Shown here: positions 6,755 to 9,448 of the stretch, piece by piece | Position numbering within the stretch: position 1 is the first letter of the stretch | Layout: the number at the start of each line of letters is the position of its first letter | DNA from: Klenkia sp. | GTDB taxonomy: Bacteria > Actinomycetota > Actinomycetes > Mycobacteriales > Geodermatophilaceae | Direction of reading: 5' to 3' | NCBI GenBank assembly: GCA_025966215.1 | Contig: JAOPVM010000356.1 | Span: 1 to 9,448, forward strand | Length of the DNA stretch: 9,448 nt | Translations under genes and position numbers: made by a program | Notes under the pieces: generated by a model | Told to the model about the DNA's origin: nothing | Seen by the model: only the letters and a program-made list of their open reading frames with translations | Database searches by the model: none

Positions 6755-8244
6755 CGCTCACGTTGGACCAGACCACCTCGCGCGTGCCCATCGACGGCCG
6801 GTCCCGGCAGATGTTCATCGACGGAGCCTGGGTCGACGCCGTGTCCGGGCAGACCATGCCGACCCTGGACCCGGCCACCGGGCGGGAGCTCGCCCAGGTG
6901 CCCCGCTCCGGCGCGGCCGACGTCGACCTCGCGGTCGCGGCCGCCCGCCGGGCCTTCACCGGGCCCTGGCGGCGCTGGACCCCGGCCCAGCGCCAGCTGC
7001 TGCTCCTCCGGATCGCGGACCTGTTCGAGGCGCACTGGGACGAGCTGTCGGGCTCGGACACCCTGGACATGGGCAAGCCGCTGTCCCGCAGCCGTGCCGA
7101 CAAGGGCCGGGTCACCGGGATGCTCCGCTTCTACGCGGGACTGGCGACCACCCTGGACGGCAAGACGATCGACAACTCGCTGCCGGGTGAGTACTTCTCC
7201 TACACCCGCCGTGAGCCGGTCGGTGTCGTCGGCGCGATCATCCCGTGGAACGCCCCGACCGCCGCCTCGGTCTGGAAGATCGGCCCGGCGCTGGCCACCG
7301 GCTGCACGATCGTGCTCAAGCCGTCGGAGGAGGCCCCGCTCACCCCGCTGCTCATCGCCGACCTGATGGCCGAGGCCGGTGTCCCCGACGGGGTCGTCAA
7401 CGTCGTCACCGGCACCGGGGTCGAGGCCGGCGCACCGCTGGCCGAGCACCCTGGCGTCGACAAGGTCGTCTTCACCGGCTCGACCGCCACCGGGCAGAGC
7501 ATCATCCGGGCCTCGGCCGGCAACCTGAAGCGGGTCTCGCTGGAGCTGGGCGGGAAGTCCCCGCTGATCGTCTGCGCCGACGCCGACCTCGACGCCACGG
7601 TGCCCACCGTCGGGCTCTCCGCGTTCGCCAACTCCGGGCAGATCTGCATCGCCGGCTCGCGGTTGCTGGTGGAGCGTTCGATCCACGACGAGTTCGTGGA
7701 GCGGCTCGGCGACTACGCCCGGGCGCTGACCGTCGGGGCGGGCTCGGACCCGGCCACCGAGATCGGCCCGCTGGTGTCGGTCCGCCAGCTGGAGCGGGTC
7801 TGCGGGTTCCTGGACGCCGGCCGCTCGGAGGGCGCCCGCGTGGTCGCCGGCGGCGAGCGGCTCACCACCGGCGACCTGGCCGCGGGGAACTTCGTGGCAC
7901 CGACCGTCTTCGCCGACGTCGAGGACTCCATGACGATCGCGCGCGAGGAGATCTTCGGCCCGGTCATCTCGGCGATGCCCTTCGACACCCTCGACGAGGC
8001 CGTCGAGCGGGCCAACGCCACCCCGTACGGACTGGCCGCAGGCGTCTTCACCCGCGACGTCGGGCGTGCCCACCACCTCGCGCACCGACTGGACGCCGGG
8101 ACGGTCTGGGTGAACACCTACCACGCGCTCGACCCTGCGGTGCCCTTCGGCGGCTTCAAGATGAGCGGCTACGGCAAGGAGGGCGGCGTGGAGCACCTGG
8201 ACGAGTACCTGGGCACCAAGACCGTCTGGCTCAAGCTCGACTGA
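6751..8244 (+). CDS. NAD(P)+-dependent aldehyde dehydrogenase
   Basis: Aldehyde dehydrogenase superfamily, 497 aa, a full-length classical form; oxidises an aldehyde to the acid, here most likely the product of the alcohol dehydrogenase in the same operon. Seen: IPWNAP with oxyanion Asn167, KPSEEAPLTP (cofactor-binding Lys), FTGSTATG (Rossmann turn), LELGGKSP with general base Glu265, NSGQICIAG with catalytic Cys299, EEIFGPV with cofactor-binding Glu400, and the C-terminal PFGGFKMSGYGKEGG. All catalytic residues are present. The GTG start overlaps the CoA-transferase stop by 4 bp, with no independent strong ribosome site, which suggests translational re-initiation. A 31-bp gap follows. Substrate chain length or ring origin cannot be read from the sequence. 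Confidence 0.95.
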   Translation: MTLTLDQTTSRVPIDGRSRQMFIDGAWVDAVSGQTMPTLDPATGRELAQVPRSGAADVDLAVAAARRAFTGPWRRWTPAQRQLLLLRIADLFEAHWDELSGSDTLDMGKPLSRSRADKGRVTGMLRFYAGLATTLDGKTIDNSLPGEYFSYTRREPVGVVGAIIPWNAPTAASVWKIGPALATGCTIVLKPSEEAPLTPLLIADLMAEAGVPDGVVNVVTGTGVEAGAPLAEHPGVDKVVFTGSTATGQSIIRASAGNLKRVSLELGGKSPLIVCADADLDATVPTVGLSAFANSGQICIAGSRLLVERSIHDEFVERLGDYARALTVGAGSDPATEIGPLVSVRQLERVCGFLDAGRSEGARVVAGGERLTTGDLAAGNFVAPTVFADVEDSMTIAREEIFGPVISAMPFDTLDEAVERANATPYGLAAGVFTRDVGRAHHLAHRLDAGTVWVNTYHALDPAVPFGGFKMSGYGKEGGVEHLDEYLGTKTVWLKLD

Positions 8245-8275
8245 CCCGGCCCCCACCGATCCACCGGAGGACCTC

Positions 8276-9235
8276 GTGACCCTGCACCCGTTCGTCGCCG
8301 CCCTGCTCGAGCGCCAGCGCGCCGCCGGGGCCCCCGGGCTCTCGGCCGGCTCAGCCGAGGACGCCCGAGCCCTCGTCGCGGCCGGCCGGGCGGGGCTGGG
8401 CGAGGGCCCGGACCTGCTCGAGCGGAAGGTCGTCGCCGTCCCCGCCCGGTCGGGGACGGTGCGCTCGCTGCTGCTGGTGCCCCACGGTGGTGTCACCGGG
8501 GTGCTGGTCTACGTGCACGGCGGCGGTTGGGTGGTCGGTGAGCCCGAGGACTTCGAGACCCTGGGCCGCGAACTGGCCTCGCGGACCGGGTGCGCGGTGC
8601 TGCTGCCGGACTACCGGCTGGCCCCCGAGCACCCCTTCCCGGCCGGCCTGGAGGACGTCGAGGACGTGCTCACCCACGTGCAGTCCGCCCGCGTCGAGCT
8701 GGTGGGGGCCGACCTGCCGTGGGTCGCGGCCGGGGACAGCGCGGGAGCGAACCTGCTCACCGTGGCGCTCCGCAGGCACCGGGAGCTGACGTGCCGACTG
8801 CAGGTCCTGGTCTACCCGGTGACCGACACCGACACCGACGGGGCCACGTACACCGAGTTCGGCAGCGGGCTGCCGCTCACCCGGGCCGACATGCGGTGGT
8901 TCCTGGACCACTACCTGGGCCAGGACGACGAGCTCCGCCGCTCCCCCGACGTCGCCCCGCTGCGGGCGGCCGACCTCGCGGGTCTGCCGCCCGCCCTGGT
9001 GCTCACCGCCGAGCACGACGTGCTCCGCGGGGAGGGCGAGGCCTACGCGGCCGCCCTGTCAGCGGCGGGGGTGCCCACACAGGTCGAGCGCAGCCCCGGC
9101 GTCGCGCACGGCTTCCTGCGCATGCACAACCTGTTCGACGTCGCGCACGATGCCGTGCTCCGGGTCGCCGCGGCCGTCGGGGACGTCGTCCCGCGACCCG
9201 ACCACGCCCGAACCCCACCGCCGGCCGACACCTGA
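8276..9235 (+). CDS. HSL-family alpha/beta hydrolase (esterase/lactonase)
   Basis: Alpha/beta hydrolase of the hormone-sensitive-lipase group (Abhydrolase_3), 319 aa, cytoplasmic with no signal peptide. Seen: oxyanion-hole HGGGW (81-85), DYRLAPEHPFPAGLED, nucleophile elbow GDSAG with Ser155, Asp248 in AEHDVLRGEG, and His278 in AHGFLRM, giving a complete triad Ser155-Asp248-His278. These enzymes cleave esters of short to medium acids, and in Baeyer-Villiger operons the same fold hydrolyses the ester or lactone formed by the monooxygenase (as with ChnC in the cyclohexanone pathway). That role is therefore the best inference here. The GTG start follows GGAGG (8266-8270) by 5 nt. It lies 31 bp after the aldehyde dehydrogenase and 62 bp before the next gene. 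Confidence 0.93.
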   Translation: MTLHPFVAALLERQRAAGAPGLSAGSAEDARALVAAGRAGLGEGPDLLERKVVAVPARSGTVRSLLLVPHGGVTGVLVYVHGGGWVVGEPEDFETLGRELASRTGCAVLLPDYRLAPEHPFPAGLEDVEDVLTHVQSARVELVGADLPWVAAGDSAGANLLTVALRRHRELTCRLQVLVYPVTDTDTDGATYTEFGSGLPLTRADMRWFLDHYLGQDDELRRSPDVAPLRAADLAGLPPALVLTAEHDVLRGEGEAYAAALSAAGVPTQVERSPGVAHGFLRMHNLFDVAHDAVLRVAAAVGDVVPRPDHARTPPPADT

Positions 9236-9240
9236 CCGTC

Positions 9241-9260
9241 GACCGAGCGACCGACCGACC
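9241..9260. repeat. Short GACC-type tandem repeat between genes
   Basis: Five four-base units (GACC GAGC GACC GACC GACC) follow the hydrolase stop, in the 62-bp gap before the flavin-reductase gene. The track is short and may be chance in GC-rich DNA. No promoter or terminator is evident in the gap. Confidence 0.4.
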
Positions 9261-9297
9261 AGCACCACCCGCACGACGAGGACGAGGAGGTCCCGGG

Positions 9298-9448
9298 GTG
9301 TCCGATCAGCCCGATCTGCGTGAGCGGTTCCGTGAGGTGATGGCCGGGGTGGCGACCCCGGTGTCGGTGGTGACCGCGGTGTCGGCCGATGGTGTCCCGC
9401 ACGGGACGACGGTGTCGGCGTTCGCGTCGTTGTCGATGGACCCGCCGA
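9298..9448 (+). CDS. Flavin reductase domain protein (N-terminal part)
   Basis: The first 50 codons of a flavin-reductase-like (FMN-binding split-barrel) protein, cut by the right edge. The translation starts VSDQPDLRERFREVMAGVAT and shows the family pattern PVSVVTAVSADGVPHGTTVS, then AFASLSMDPP. Members use NAD(P)H to reduce free FMN or FAD for a partner two-component monooxygenase; some bind flavin or other cofactors without that role. The GTG start is supported by GAGGAGG (9284-9290), 7 nt upstream. It has the same direction as the operon and is probably its seventh gene. The Baeyer-Villiger enzyme reduces its own FAD and needs no such partner, so the partner, if any, should lie downstream. 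Visible codons end in G or T more often than those of the upstream genes. Confidence 0.85.
   Translation, partial: MSDQPDLRERFREVMAGVATPVSVVTAVSADGVPHGTTVSAFASLSMDPP

Overview
The window is GC-rich DNA (roughly 70% G+C by eye) with GTG starts, GTGA stop/start overlaps and GGAGG-type ribosome sites. This points to an actinobacterium. A Geodermatophilaceae- or Pseudonocardiales-like host is a guess from general style only. No RNA genes, insertion sequences or CRISPR arrays were seen.

Left part (1-1537, minus strand): the beginning of a branched-chain-amino-acid-type (Liv/HAAT) ABC uptake operon. It contains a lipoprotein substrate-binding protein, then a strong intercistronic stem-loop, then the first part of a LivH-like permease that runs off the left edge. 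Centre of control (1538-1777): a 240-bp divergent intergenic region. It holds a good promoter candidate for the transporter, a weaker one for the rightward operon, five GTCGAC hexamers set in two 10-bp-phased clusters, and a separate 13-bp palindrome next to the rightward promoter.

Right part (1778-9448, plus strand): a tightly packed catabolic operon. In order: Baeyer-Villiger flavin monooxygenase, NDMA-type zinc alcohol dehydrogenase, amidohydrolase_2-family protein, CaiB/BaiF (family III) CoA-transferase, aldehyde dehydrogenase, HSL-family alpha/beta hydrolase, and the start of a flavin-reductase-domain protein cut by the right edge. Two junctions overlap by 4 bp (GTGA) and one is separated by a single base, so co-transcription and translational coupling are very likely.

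Read together, the enzymes form a plausible route. A ketone is oxidised to an ester or lactone (monooxygenase) and hydrolysed to an alcohol or hydroxy acid (hydrolase, perhaps also the amidohydrolase). The alcohol is oxidised to an aldehyde (alcohol dehydrogenase) and then an acid (aldehyde dehydrogenase), which is activated as a CoA thioester (CoA-transferase). These are the same reaction types as the known cyclohexanone (chn) pathway, but with two extra genes (amidohydrolase and CoA-transferase) and a divergent transporter that may import the substrate or a precursor. The substrate cannot be read from the sequence.
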